Source of the DNA: Gnetum montanum
Lineage: Eukaryota; Streptophyta; Gnetopsida; Gnetales; Gnetaceae
Assembly: GCA_015680685.1 (NCBI GenBank)
Contig: MNCI01037971.1
Span: 103,934 to 167,933, forward strand
DNA length: 64,000 bases
Reading direction: 5' to 3'
Shown piece by piece: positions 45,560-56,812 of this stretch. Below the pieces are notes generated by a model. It saw only the letters and a list, made by a program, of their open reading frames with translations, was not told the DNA's origin and searched no databases. Position numbers and translations under genes: made by a program. How positions within the stretch are numbered: the first letter of the stretch is position 1; each line of letters opens with the position of its first letter.

Positions 45560-47250
45560 CAAGGTTCCTTAGTGTAAGTAGTTTTCCAACACTAAATCCC
45601 TAACGCCTCTACTATAAAAATGGAATTCAAGGTAGCTTGGTCAGTTCGGTAGATCAACTTGGGATTTATGAAATGAAAAACGTGGAAGTATGAATAGATC
45701 TAAATAATGCACAAATAATAAATTTATTTTAAAAGAAAAACCTCAAAACTTAAAACTTTGTTGAGAAAAGAATAAAGAATAAATTAGAGAAATGTGTACA
45801 AATGGTGCTTGGATGAGAAAAAAGGGGGTTGACTTGTGTAAGAGTTCAAAGCCTATTGAAGCCAAGGTGATTTGCTCCACAATTCAAGTTCTAAGCCAAT
45901 CTTGATGTTATCAAACCTTTCTCTACTATTTCAAGCTTTGATCTGTCAATTGGGTCACTATTGGGGTAGGGAGGTGAGAAAGGTGGAATATTTGGATGCC
46001 AAGTTGCTCCACGTTGGGTTGGAATCCTAGAAGTGTAGTCTTAAAACCAAAAATTCATCAAATCTCAAGGCCTTATTACTTCCATGCTTAGGTTCAAGAG
46101 AATGAAAGTATGGGAATTTGTAAGAGCTCTTGAGTGCCTAAAAATGCCCCAAGTATGGAATTATGTGTATGCAAATTACTTGAGAATTTCTTTAAAAAAA
46201 ATGCTTAACTTGCTAAAAAATCCTAAAACTATGTAAGTGTTGAATCTTGTCAAAAAATGATGAACTTTGTTGAAACTTTTTGGAAAAAAAATTTTCCTAC
46301 ATGCCCAAAAGTTGCTAAACCATCCAAAAATTCTTGGAACCTCTTAATGGTATTGGAGGCTATCTTTTATATAGTCTTTGGGCCATGAATGGGACTACAA
46401 ATTGGCTATGAATTGTCTTCAAATTGGCTTGGAATCAACTACAAATTTTGCTAAAAATGGCTATAATTTTTTTGCAAAATGGCTGCAAATTTAGGTGATA
46501 TGGGTGCCCAAATTTGGGGGGTTACTATACATAGTAAGTGCTTCTCCCCATGGCCATTCTATTTACTATAAATAGTAAATAGGGCACAGCTTTCATGCTA
46601 TAGATGAATCTTCTATGTTGAGCTCTCCACGATGCTTGTTGAAGTGGTTGGTCAATGTTGAAGTGCATGAATTGATAAATTTTGCTTCTTGTGGCTTCCA
46701 CACTAGGGGATTGAATTTTTCACTCTAGGATGGAAACTTTCCAGGCTGGGGGAAAACTTTCCAAGCTAGGGGGATAATTTCTAGGCTAGGAGGAAACTTT
46801 CCATGTTGGGGAAAATGTTTTCATGCTAGGGCAAAACTTTCTAGGTTGGGGAAAAGTTTCTAGATTTGGGGGAAAATATTTAGGCTAAGGGGGAAAAGTT
46901 TCCAAGTTGTGCATTTGGTCTTCACATTGAAGGAGAGAAATTTTTCAAACCCCTCATCCTTCCATGCTAGGGGTAGATGAGATTTACCCCCCTATAGGTG
47001 CTTCCAATGTAGAAAAATGCATACCCTCCATAAAACGTGTCAAATTACCTTTTTTGGCATTCCAAAAGGCATTTTTGATCCCCCAAAGCCCAAATATAGA
47101 TACTAGGTGACTTTTTTCACTTGGGGAATGAGGCTTTGACCACTTACGAGGAATCTTTTAGCCCCAAAAGTATAAAGCATGTGACATTGCCCATTGTGGA
47201 TTACAATTTTCACATTTACCATGAAATTTTGCCTTAGGGTGCATGGGGTG
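45560..47250 (-). repeat. Possible LTR or UTR fragment in minus orientation within M1's leader
   Basis: A TATA box (CTATATAAAAG on the minus strand, about 46355-46372) lies in a non-coding region. Its high-coordinate end, including TCTATATTTGGGCTT and a CCCCAAGTG word, matches plus-strand sequence at about 56950-57050 in the C3 LTR. Boundaries are not defined. It includes a 20-bp tandem array and a palindrome TTTACTATAAATAGTAAA (about 46562). Confidence 0.35.
46731..46915. repeat. Tandem array, about nine copies of a 20-22-bp unit
   Basis: The consensus is near GGAAAACTTTCCAAGCTAGG. Each unit ends in a G-run (GGGG or GGGGG) and contains GAAA/TTTC inverted words. Non-coding. Confidence 0.8.
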
Positions 47251-47493
47251 AAAGCTACATGATGAAGATTGATTATAACATGCAAAATTTTGTGATGTTT
47301 CATTTCCCATTCTTGTACTCTTCTTATTCCCTTTTTGCTACTTCTTCCCTTACCTATATTTTGCTTGGATGTAATTTTGTTACATAATAATAACAATAAT
47401 ATTTTTTCTTCCAATTGGCATTTATGTACTTTCGTTTTACAATAATAAAAAAATAATATTTTTCTTCCACTTTGGCTCATGAATTGTGATTTT
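47251..47493 (-). other. M1 leader, PBS-proximal part
   Basis: This non-coding minus-strand leader directly follows the PBS. A minus-strand open frame of 145 codons (47103-47540) crosses the LTR edge and PBS, so it is not a gene. A doubled A/T-rich word (GGAAGAAAAA...ATTATT) near 47400-47470 is a short local duplication. Confidence 0.5.
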
Positions 47494-47506
47494 CTTTGAT
47501 ACCAAA
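47494..47506 (-). promoter_or_regulatory. Primer-binding site of M1 (initiator tRNA-Met type)
   Basis: TTTGGTATCAAAG on the minus strand, directly after the LTR end. This is the usual chromovirus site. Confidence 0.82.
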
Positions 47507-48014
47507 TATAAGATCCTATTCTTGGATGATGTAAAAACATGATAGCTTAATTTATCACATTCATTGTTTTCTTAAATCATATAATGAAAATATCATAAAA
47601 TAATTAATAAATTAATTAACTAGTAAATAAATAATTAGTACTATGAAATAGAAAATAAAAATAGAAAAATTTTATTAATAAGAAAGAGTATTGTAATGCC
47701 CTCTAGGTTATCCTCCCATGCCACCTAAGCCTTATAGGCAATCTAGCACTACCACTACGGTTAGGCTATCCAACTAAAGGGGTGATTAGTCCCTTCTTGT
47801 CCCACTTCACTCAGCTCCCATCACTTGCCTTTTCAGGCTCTATGGCTCCATGTCATCACGACCTCTAGACTTGGCCTTACATGGCATAGGTCAAATCCAT
47901 TCTCAAGGGATACATGGATAATTATACTTACTCATAATGAGGTGCCTCTTAATTTGAAGGCTAATTACATTGTTACAATTTTATTCCAATTTGAATAAGG
48001 GATGGGATGTTACA
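47507..48014 (-). repeat. 5' LTR of M1
   Basis: Begins TGTAACATCCCATCCC on the minus strand and is equal in length (508 bp) to 36238-36745. By eye about one base in eight differs. Confidence 0.9.
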
Positions 48015-48019
48015 TAAAC
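48015..48019. repeat. Target-site duplication of M1, high-coordinate copy (TAAAC)
   Basis: Partner of 36233-36237 (TAAAT). Confidence 0.75.
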
Positions 48020-49047
48020 TAGATAGAAGGGGTGATCTTATTATCCTTCTGGTCTTTACTCCACTACTAGTTCCAAATAAAAAAACCTTTTTTTATTTCT
48101 CTTTTGATGAGTAATTAGTCTTATAATCAAGAATTTCTTTAGAACCTTTGAAATCTTTCAAACTATTAGTTTGTTTGGTCATGAACTAAAAATAGTATCT
48201 AATTTCTTAAGCCCTTCTAGCAACAAAAAGCATAGTTGATATGCTAGAACTATCAAGCTTACGAACATAAAGGATAAATTTTCAGCCCTCCTTGTAGTGC
48301 CAAAAGAACTATTGGCAACCATTTGGGATTGGACCAACAACATTGGGTGCCTTTGATTTCACTATCTTGGGAAGTCATCGGATTGAAGGTGTTCTTCAAA
48401 CAAGATTTAGGTGCTTGTTGATTTCTAGCAACACCAAGGCCCAGATACCTCCAAATAAACTTACTAGTTATAAAATGAACTAATCGTGAGTATGTGTTTA
48501 CTGTTGCAAATGTTGAAATTATCACCTTATGTATGAAATTGTAATTGGCTATCACAAAAGAGATTCAACTATCTTTGCCAAATATTATGAGTTGTTGGAG
48601 ATTTCTATTTTGTTCAATCACTTAGTCTATACAACCCCTATAGTATGATACTTGTAACATATAAAATTTTGCAAAGAAATTTGAGCATAATTGTGCCAAT
48701 CTACTTCTAATTCCCCATAGAGAGAAAGTTCCACAAGAAAAATAGAAATAGAGCAAGATTCAAAGAACTTTGAAAGAGAAAAGAAAAGAAAGTAGATTTG
48801 TGTGAAATCTCGAATATTTAAGTAAGATAAATTGACATGAGAAAACACTTCACAATAAAGTTTTTCTAATTCAATAACTATAAATTGTCCAAACCCTCTG
48901 AGCTCAACAAGAAATTTTATAAAGGATAATCTTGTTATACTACCAAAAATTGCTACATAAATGACAAAGTACAAGTCTCTATTTTGTCTAGTAAATAGTT
49001 GTCAAAGATTGCATTCAATAGAGCCTTCAAAAATTTGATAATTTTAG
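48020..49047 (-). other. M2 leader and gag N-terminal region
   Basis: Across M1 this continues M2 toward its PBS. Minus-strand open pieces exist (48259-48555; 48627-48974, 115 codons) but show no motif, and the proper gag start is not identified. Confidence 0.45.
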
Positions 49048-49062
49048 GATTATGATACCAAG
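49048..49062 (-). promoter_or_regulatory. Probable primer-binding site of M2 (tRNA-Met type)
   Basis: TTGGTATCATAATCC on the minus strand, resembling TGGTATCAGAGC. Confidence 0.55.
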
Positions 49063-49900
49063 GAAATACACTTTAAAATAATGAAGCTATTTCATTTGTC
49101 TTAAAATACCAAATATTTTCCTATATTTTCTATGCTCAAAATAGGCAATTTCGTTAAGACATTACTATTAAGTTGCTCTTGAGGCTTTTCAACAACATAA
49201 GCTCTTCAATGGAAAATCTTAATAGGAGCCTAATGTTGTGCAAAAAATAGAGCTATAAAAACAATCCAAGAAAAATTTCTAAATTAAATGCCAAGAAAAA
49301 TACTATCTAAAGTATAAGCTAACTAACTAAAACAAAATGTGAAGAAATGAATTCACAAGATTAAAAAAAAGTAGCTAAATTGATGCCTTTAACAAGCCAT
49401 GCTTTACAATCTTCAAGCTTGTTTCTTCCAATCTTCAACATTCCCTCTCCACCCCTCTTCTACCTTTGAAGGTAATTTTATAGTGACCTTAAGGTAGTTA
49501 CAAGAATGATGAGAATTTAAGGGCATTACAAATATCTAGGGAATTTATTCCTAACGTCCTTAAGAAGTTATAACTTCTAAGAGAAAAATAAGCTATAATT
49601 GGCAAGTTCCTTCTTATTAATTAAAATCTTACAAATATAAAGGAGATCTATTTATAACCTTCATGGTAGATTATAACTCCCATTGAAAATTTTAAATTCG
49701 AAAAAGTAAAGTTTTATGATAATAATTTCTCCCACTTTGGAACCGTAAACCTCCTTTTTTAAAAAACAAGTTTGTAATCTAAATAAACCTTATTTCTTTG
49801 TTTATTATAATTCACCTTTATTTTAGAATTAAATAATTATGAAATTCATATAACCTTAATATATGTGGTTGATTTTTTACGTGCCTTGCATCGATGCTTA
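49063..49900 (-). repeat. Probable 5' LTR of M2
   Basis: An AT-rich block upstream of the PBS on the minus strand, with a TATA box GGTTATAAATAGAT (49646-49659). The outer end is uncertain because no partner LTR survives. Confidence 0.5.
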
Positions 49901-50504
49901 TCTCTATGCCCACCATGCTTGTTGTTGTGTCACCTCCATTGCATGTGTTCCTTGTGTGTCTTGCATTTCTTGCTTCCAAATCCTACTACTAGCCTCATGC
50001 ATGGCACCTAGTACCACCTAGTACTACTTAGTAACTATTGCCTCCATCATAGAGAAGAAATCACAGATTCAAACCCTATTCTAGTTTCGTGGTGTCAATG
50101 TTGTATAGACACATGATTCCCTATAGAGTGGAACTTGCACATGGGTAGTAGGAGAGGAGCTACCTTCCAAGTCTTTGGCACTACCATTGAAAAATGTTGT
50201 GATAGATACCCTATGTTTAGGGTTATTAGACATGCAATTTTCAAGATTTGGTAGCCACTTCCTTAGGGATTTTTATTTTAAAATGTTAGATTATTAATGC
50301 TTGTAGGTTTGGCATGATTTGTATAGATATGATCCTTTGCATAGTTGGTGGGCTAATTAGTTATCTAACCATCACTTCCACTTACAAGAAATGATTACTT
50401 AAAATAATCTAAATTTAATTTTTAAACTAATACTTTGAATTAAATATATTTAAACTAGTACTCTAATGTATACATGTGTTTATAATACTATACAAACTCA
50501 TCTA
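49901..50504. other. Unassigned sequence between M2 and C2
   Basis: A mixed stretch with short repeated words (CACCTAGTACTACTTAGTA near 50010) and a very AT-rich end. It may be the rest of M2's LTR or older DNA. No gene is seen. Confidence 0.4.
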
Positions 50505-53207
50505 AGTGATGCCTTTCAAGCTCAAGAATGCTGGAACAATCTACCAGCAAGCCATGACTTACATTTTTAGTGATTACATCCTAGAGACATTAAACAACTA
50601 CGTGGATGATATTGTAGTCAAGTACAAGGAGGCAACTAATCACCCATGTGATCTAGGGGTAGTCCTCAAGTGCTGCCAAATGCACGAATTGCACCTCAAT
50701 CCTAAGAAGTGCATCTTCAGAGTGAAAATCGGACGCATGTTAGGGTTCATACTATCGGAGGCCAGAATACAGGTCAACCCTGACAAAGTCAAGGCCATCG
50801 TCAACCTAGCGCCTCCCACAAACCTTAAGGAACTATGTGGTTTACAAGGAAGAGTGTAATTCATTTGAAGGTTTATCGCAAGGTTGACCAACAAGTTACA
50901 CCCCATGCAACATCTTCTGACGAAGGGGGTTAATTTTGAATGGAAAACCTAGTGTCAACAAGCCTTTGAAGACCTGAAGAAGGAACTCTCACACCTCTTG
51001 ATTGTGCATCCACCACAAAGAGATGAACCCTTCTTTATCTACCTCACCACCTCCGACACATCTATCATAGCACTACTATGTCATAGATGAGACGATGGTT
51101 CTAAGATACCAGTGTACTACCTAAGTCATGTGCTAATAGCGCATGAGGAAAACTACAACGAAGTGGAGAGGAATTGCCTGGCTTTAGTGTTGGCACTAAA
51201 AAAGTGGTGACATTACCTATTCTGTAGTACAACCAACATCATTTGCAAAAGCAACATACTCTAGGCTATCACTAACAACCTATACGAAAGTAGTAGGATG
51301 GCCCAATGGAAAGCAACAACCGTAGAGTTCAATTTACGCTATGAAGGTTAATCATCGACAAAGGGTCAAGCCATAGCAAACCAACTCACGGTTTTGCCAA
51401 TCGACGACCACGCGACCATAGACCTTGAATTCCCAGATGAATACATTAGCAATGTCAACATCATCCCATTGTATTTCGAAGCCACCTTACATTTTGATGG
51501 TGCCTCAACCACGCGAGGAGGTAGCACCACTACCATAATCATGTTCCTTTCTGTGGGAATGCACCCATCCTCTTATCAATTTATGTTCCCTTGCATCAAA
51601 AATGTGGTAGAATACGAGGGGCTACTCAAAGGCCTCTTAACTGCCCAAGCACTGTGCATACAACACCTAGCAGTCTGGAAAGATTCACAACTAGCCGTAA
51701 ATCAAATCACTGAGATCTATGCCTGTAAAGCTACGCATCTACAACCCTACTGTGACCTAGCGAAAACCCTGCTTAAACAATTTGCAACCACAGATGTGCA
51801 ACACGTGCCACGAAACAAAAACACCATGGTAGATGCCTTAGCTACCCTAGCATTAAACATTCCATCACATTCCCTGGCAAATCTACCAACCTCGATCATA
51901 GAATGTGCAGAGCCTATCACTTAGGTGGAACACGTGACGTCTGTCAGTGTTGTGGATACCCAAGAATGGTATGCCAATGTGAAAACTTATCTACAACATG
52001 GTGAGCCCCCTAAAGGATTAACATCTACCCAGAGAGATGCAATCCGTAAGAATGCCCAGTAATACGTGCTCATGGGAAATGATGCCCTGTGCCGACGCTC
52101 CTACAACGGGATATTCCTAGCATGCGTCGGTGGCGAGCAAGCACAAAAGGTAGTTAATGAAGTTCATGAGGGATTATGAGGTGGGCACATAGCACCCAGG
52201 GCTATGGCTACCAAAATTAGACACCTAGGGTACTACTGGCCCCACATGGAATGTGACTTCCTGTCGAAAGTCAAGACATGCGATACGTGCCAGAGATACG
52301 CAAACCTCATCCACATAGCGCCTACAGACCTACACCCAACACAAATCACGTGGCCCTTCAATGATGTGGATTAGACCTCATAGGGCCTATCATGCCTAAG
52401 TCCTCCATAGGGCATATCTTTATTATCACCACTACTGAGTATTTTACTAAGTGAATGGAAGCTATTCCCCTAAGGAAGACAACATCGCAGCAAATCTGCC
52501 ATTTTATCCTAGATAATATCGTAACAAGGTGTGGGCTTCCAATGACTATTGTGAACAAAAATGGGCCACAGTTCAGCAGTATAGAAACTTGAACCTTCTA
52601 TAGCAATCTAGACATTAAACAATCATTTTCTTCCCCTTATTATCCATAGGTGAACGGGTAGGCAGAGGCTACAAATAAGTCCATCATCAACTTGTTGAAG
52701 TGGATGCTCAACAATAGCAAAAGGTGGTGGCATGAGCAAATCCTCTATGTCCTCTAAGCCTCCTAAACGACGTGCAAAAATTCAACAAGTAAGACCCCTT
52801 ATAGTCTTGTTTATGGATCTAAAGCTATATTACCTCTCAAGTTGTAGGTACCCTCACTCTGAATGATCCTCGCGGATGTCATGAGCGAAGCCCAGAACAA
52901 TGCATCATGAACCATTGACCTCGACTCAGTGGAGAAGGAATATGCATAGACACTAAAATTCATCGAGTACTACCAAAGTAAGCAACAGCAAAAGCACCAT
53001 GCAGACCTGCACCGACGACTAGTGCAAAACGAAGACCTCGTCCTCAAGTCCGTTTGTGAGCATGTGAACGAATTCTCAGCCAACTGGAAAGGTCCTTACA
53101 TGATCACTAAAGCCTTTGGGAATGTAGCCTTCAAGCTGGTGGACATGAATGGCAACGAGCTCGCCAACCCGATGAATCACTCGTATCTCAAGCTGTACTA
53201 CGTCTGA
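50505..53207 (+). pseudogene. C2 partial pol (RT C-terminus, RNase H, aRH, integrase)
   Basis: RT (50505-50930) has MPFKLKNAGTIYQQAMTYIF, an intact YVDD box and VNPDKVKAIVNLAPP. RNase H (about 51010-51350) has TSDTSIIALLCH, NYNEVERNCLALVL and a stop at the Arg of RHYLF (CGA to TGA). The archaeal-type RNase H (51394-51924 open) has TLHFDGASTTRGG, VEYEGLLKGLL, KDSQLAVNQI and RNKNTMVDALATLAL. Integrase spans about 52110-53207, with a zinc finger ending CDTCQRYA, then GLDLIGP, then NG-stop-AEATNKSI (CAG to TAG). The C-terminus (53022-53207) is open and ends in SYLKLYYV. It is the least decayed pol here but still dead and headless. Confidence 0.86.
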
Positions 53208-54499
53208 AGCGCAACGGCAACTACAACGGCAACTGTCCACTACGACGATAAACTGGTAATCACATCAAATAGCATCCATAATGATGATAAACTAGTGGCA
53301 TCAAGCATCACCCACTATAGCATAAAACTGGCAGCAACCATCTGCTACGACGTAAAATTGATACTGCTAGTCCACTATGACTATAAACTGGCACGACACG
53401 TCCGCTACGATGATAAACTGGCATGTATGATTTGCTCGGATCTTAAACCAGCATAGTGATTTGCTGGGACCTTAAACCAGCACACAGTCTACCAAGACCT
53501 TAAACTGGGTTTGCGTCACATCCCCAACGTGCACCAGCACCATATACACATCGAACAAGTGGGCGCGATGCTAATGTGTGGGTGGAATGTCACAGCTCTA
53601 GGACACAATTCACAACACATCAAGAATGCGTTCTAGAACATATGCGACACTGCCATGGCCCAATTCCCTGATGGTGGTTCTCAGGCTAGCTCCTGCATCT
53701 GGAGTTGCAGCAGTATTATGGCCCAGTCGTAATATTGCTACTCCAGCTCCCTGCCGACGCCTGGGCTTGCATGGTGTCAACTATATGGTAGCTGATCCCA
53801 TGGCTAAACTAGGAATGCAAGCCCCTAGCAGGGATTCCATAGAATACATACCTGCAACAACACCCGATGCCCTCGAGGCCAGCTCCTCCACGCCGGTGCT
53901 ACCAAGGCCACTGTTGGCCTTCCTACTTGGGACATCGCACACTAGTGGTGGTGCCCAAGAGTTACAACAATGCTAGTAGCTAGCAAGACCTTGACATCGC
54001 AGACAAATCTTGCAATAGCAGCAAATGCTACAATGTCGTAAAGTAAGTGCCTTGACTAGCTTGGCTACTACAGAGTGTAAACTCCCATGGTGCGCATAAC
54101 AAAGCTCACCGCCTGGGGAACACGCTGCCAGTTGCATGGCATGCGTAACACAACTTGTCGCATGAAACACACTTGTAGGCAGGTCATAACCCTTCATGGT
54201 TGTAATGCAACTCATCCTATGAAGGAAGCACCTGTCCTACGAGAGGTTGAAGAAGAGTGCCAGCCAAAGATGAAAATGCAAAGGAGTCCCTCAGAGCATT
54301 CTGATGAGGGACTCTACTAAACATCATCTTTGCTCTCTTCCTTAACCTCTGCAAAACCAATGCAACACTCTCAAGTGCAGCCAAGCGATGTCTCAACACT
54401 CACCAAGCAACAACCTCATCATTTCTCCTGCTACGGTGTTTCGTATTCTTTGTCGATGTCTATCGAGCCTATTCTCCAAACATCAATAAAGAGGGGCAA
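53208..54499 (+). other. 3' untranslated region of C2, ending in the PPT
   Basis: Opens with the 30-bp array and then aligns with C1's 3'UTR in patches. The PPT AAAGAGGGGCAA ends at 54499. Open frames here (53626-53976, 54087-54320) show no domain and are not shared as coding with C1. Confidence 0.65.
53233..53508 (+). repeat. Tandem array, about nine copies of the 30-bp unit
   Basis: The unit GTCCACTACGACGATAAACT plus GGCA...; late units change to GACCTTAAACCAG. Same family and same position as 29769-30064. Confidence 0.85.
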
Positions 54500-56198
54500 T
54501 GAAACACCTCAAAAAATGTGAGGTCATTCTTGAAATACCTTAAAAAATGTGAGGTCATTTTGGCTTCACCAGGCCTTACAATCTACACAAGCACTATGGA
54601 AATTCATTAGGAGGCGAATGCTCTAATTCTAGGCCAGCCAGTTCAACAAATTTTCTACTTTAGGTGTAGATAGGCTCTACAGCTCATCCTACCTATCCGC
54701 CTAAGTAGCCTGCCCAATCGACAGCTTGCTCAAAAATGGCATGGAGTTGATAGTAGCATTCTAGATGCACAAGGAACATTTTGGCAAGTTTTCTAAGTCA
54801 CGAAGTCTGCTACGCTATGTTATGCCTCGCTATGTAGTGTTGCAAGCTTCGGAAGATAGTTGCAGAATGAAGTGCCATGCTATGTTACGCCACATAACGT
54901 AGCGAAGCATGGTAGTAGCTTCACCACCAGTTCCTCACGCCCAATTTCAAGCCCTTCAACAATGTCCCATTCTGTCAGGAAGCGGTGGACCATGTCTGCT
55001 ACTATGCTACACTGAGCTACAAGGAGCAACGAGGTGTAGCAATCCTGTGGAAGAGACAAAAGGCAAATCAAATAGTGGAATCAGCAAGTCAAGTCTCATG
55101 GAAGAAAAGTTCACAAATCGACAAAGTTTTCATGAAGGCCAGTTGCTATGCTACGTAGCGTAGCACAACATAGCAAACATGTGACACACATGTAGCAAAA
55201 CGCATGACAAGGTGTTATGCTATGCATGCTATGCTACAAAGCACAGCATGGCATGCGGGTGGTTGTGTGACATCAATGCACTTCACCTAATTGGAGCGTT
55301 AGAACATGTCTCCAGACGCTGACTGTGTAATTACGGTGTAGAAGGCTCGTAGTTATGGCATGATAGGTTCGCATTACAATGGTCTTGCAGGTCCAACGGT
55401 CATATGTGGCACATGTGGCGCTAGCAAGTCAACATGGGCCCAAGGCACATGGCATTCAAACCGTCCCTTTCGCATGCCCTTGACCCTATAAATACCCTGA
55501 TGAGCAGTGCTCAAAGGGTTTGACTATCTCTGGCTATTGGGAATTTTTGAACCAAACAGCATTCAAAAGGCAAGGAATTCTCCCTGATTCCTTGACTTTG
55601 CATTTCCTTGGCATTCTCTCTAGCATTCAAGTTCTTTTTCATGCACGTTGCAACACCCAGCATTGTAAGCTCCCTGTTTGACACTCTGAACTGTGAGCAT
55701 TCCCAGTTAACATTCCATTACATTCTCCATTTCTACAACCTTGGTAGAATCCATACATTGTTAGTGCCTAAGTCCGCGCCCAAGCACACAACCCACTCTG
55801 CTCCACGCGTTCTGGTTACTCTCAGGATCTTTTCACTTCATCGCGCTGTGCAACCGACTATATCCACCTCAACAGAGAAAACTTGTAACTTTAGAGCAGT
55901 GCATTTTCTAACTGCACTTTACCTTATTTCCTGCTTGTTGTCACATTTAGCATTAATTTCTTTTTTTTCTTGATTTACTTTCGAGTATTGCTTCACATTT
56001 CCATTTCTGTTTCCATATTATATGTTGCAAAAGGCTATATAGACATCGATTAAGTCCCTGTCTGATCGACCAAACTGTTTAGGGTGCCCCGTATCTGCAC
56101 ACACTCCTAGCATAGCCCTCCCTCGAGTACGGGGTCAAAATTGTCACACCCACTGACCCCTCGGTATTTTCTAGCTGTTGACATTTTCAGTCGTTACA
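54500..56198 (+). repeat. 3' LTR of C2
   Basis: About 1.7 kb, begins TGAAACACCTC and ends TCAGTCGTTACA. The TATA box is ACCCTATAAATACC (55483-55496). It has five palindrome-rich clusters (54809-55256) of GCTATGCTACG/CGTAGCGTAGC words. Confidence 0.78.
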
Positions 56199-56812
56199 CT
56201 ATGTTCAACACTCGTGCATTTATAGCCATATTACATCCTTCCACCATGCTTCACTATCAATTCCATCAAGTGTAACACATCTCATTTGATGGGAAAGCCA
56301 AATCAAAATCACCTTTGGTAATGAAACCTAATGAAGGTTTCATCCAAAAAAAAGGAGAAGCAAATGACTAAGAAGTTGAGTAGCCAATGAAGCCTAAAAA
56401 ATAAAACAATGACTCCAAACATGCAAAGGAAGGAGCCTAATGGCCAAAGAAGCTTTGGAGTGAGGTGCTAGTTTCTCAAATGCATTGGAAAGTGACCAAC
56501 ATTTCAAAGGGTGAAGTACCAAAACCACATTGACCAAGAAAAGTGTCATTGCCATGAATGTACCCATAATGTCAACATTTGGAACTCATTGTTAACCCTC
56601 ATGACCATCAACTTGTAGCCCAAATACTACCTATACTATCTACTACCTCATCATAATCTTATTCCATCATCACAAGTACTCTTTGGCATGGTTCAAATAT
56701 ATTGAGTCAAGCATGGAGAGGGAACGTTTGTGATGATCCCATGATGGTATTTTTTTATTCTTTGTTGATGTCTATTAGGTTAATCTTCCAAACATCAACA
56801 AAGAGGAGCAAA
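56199..56812 (+). other. Probable 3'UTR remnant of a third C-family element (C3), with PPT
   Basis: Non-coding sequence that ends in a TTTGTTGATGTCTATTAGGT block and the tract CAAAGAGGAGCAAA, the same lead-in as before the C1 and C2 LTRs. C2 appears to be inserted upstream of it. Confidence 0.5.

Larger units (their letters stand above)
36238..48014 (-). mobile_element. M1: chromovirus-type Ty3/gypsy retrotransposon, structurally complete
   Basis: The minus-strand element of 11,777 bp has 508-bp LTRs at 36238-36745 and 47507-48014, a Met-tRNA PBS (47494-47506), a PPT (36746-36758) and 5-bp duplications. The order on its strand is leader, gag, zinc knuckle, protease, RT, RNase H, integrase and chromodomain. 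RT and integrase motifs match Tekay/Del-type chromoviruses. It is unusually long because about 6 kb between PBS and gag holds foreign sequence (41424-47493). It is inserted in M2's gag/leader. Confidence 0.9.
50505..56198 (+). mobile_element. C2: second 5'-truncated Tat-lineage element (C1 family)
   Basis: Same content and order as C1: RT from the MPF block, RNase H, aRH, integrase, 30-bp array, PPT, LTR (54500-56198). It is better preserved and richer in GC than its surroundings. The left edge lies at the MPFG codon of RT, as in C1. A 5-bp duplication cannot be tested because the left end is lost. CTATG follows the LTR. Confidence 0.82.

Noticed and set aside
47103-47540. 145-codon minus-strand open frame as a gene
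   Set aside because: It spans M1's LTR edge, PBS and leader, and has no recognisable motif.
48627-48974. 115-codon minus-strand open frame as gag of M2
   Set aside because: The composition is that of AT-rich noise (Phe, Leu, Ile, Tyr) with no gag motif.
53626-54320. Open frames in C2's 3'UTR as genes
   Set aside because: The corresponding part of C1 is not open in the same frame, and no domain is visible.
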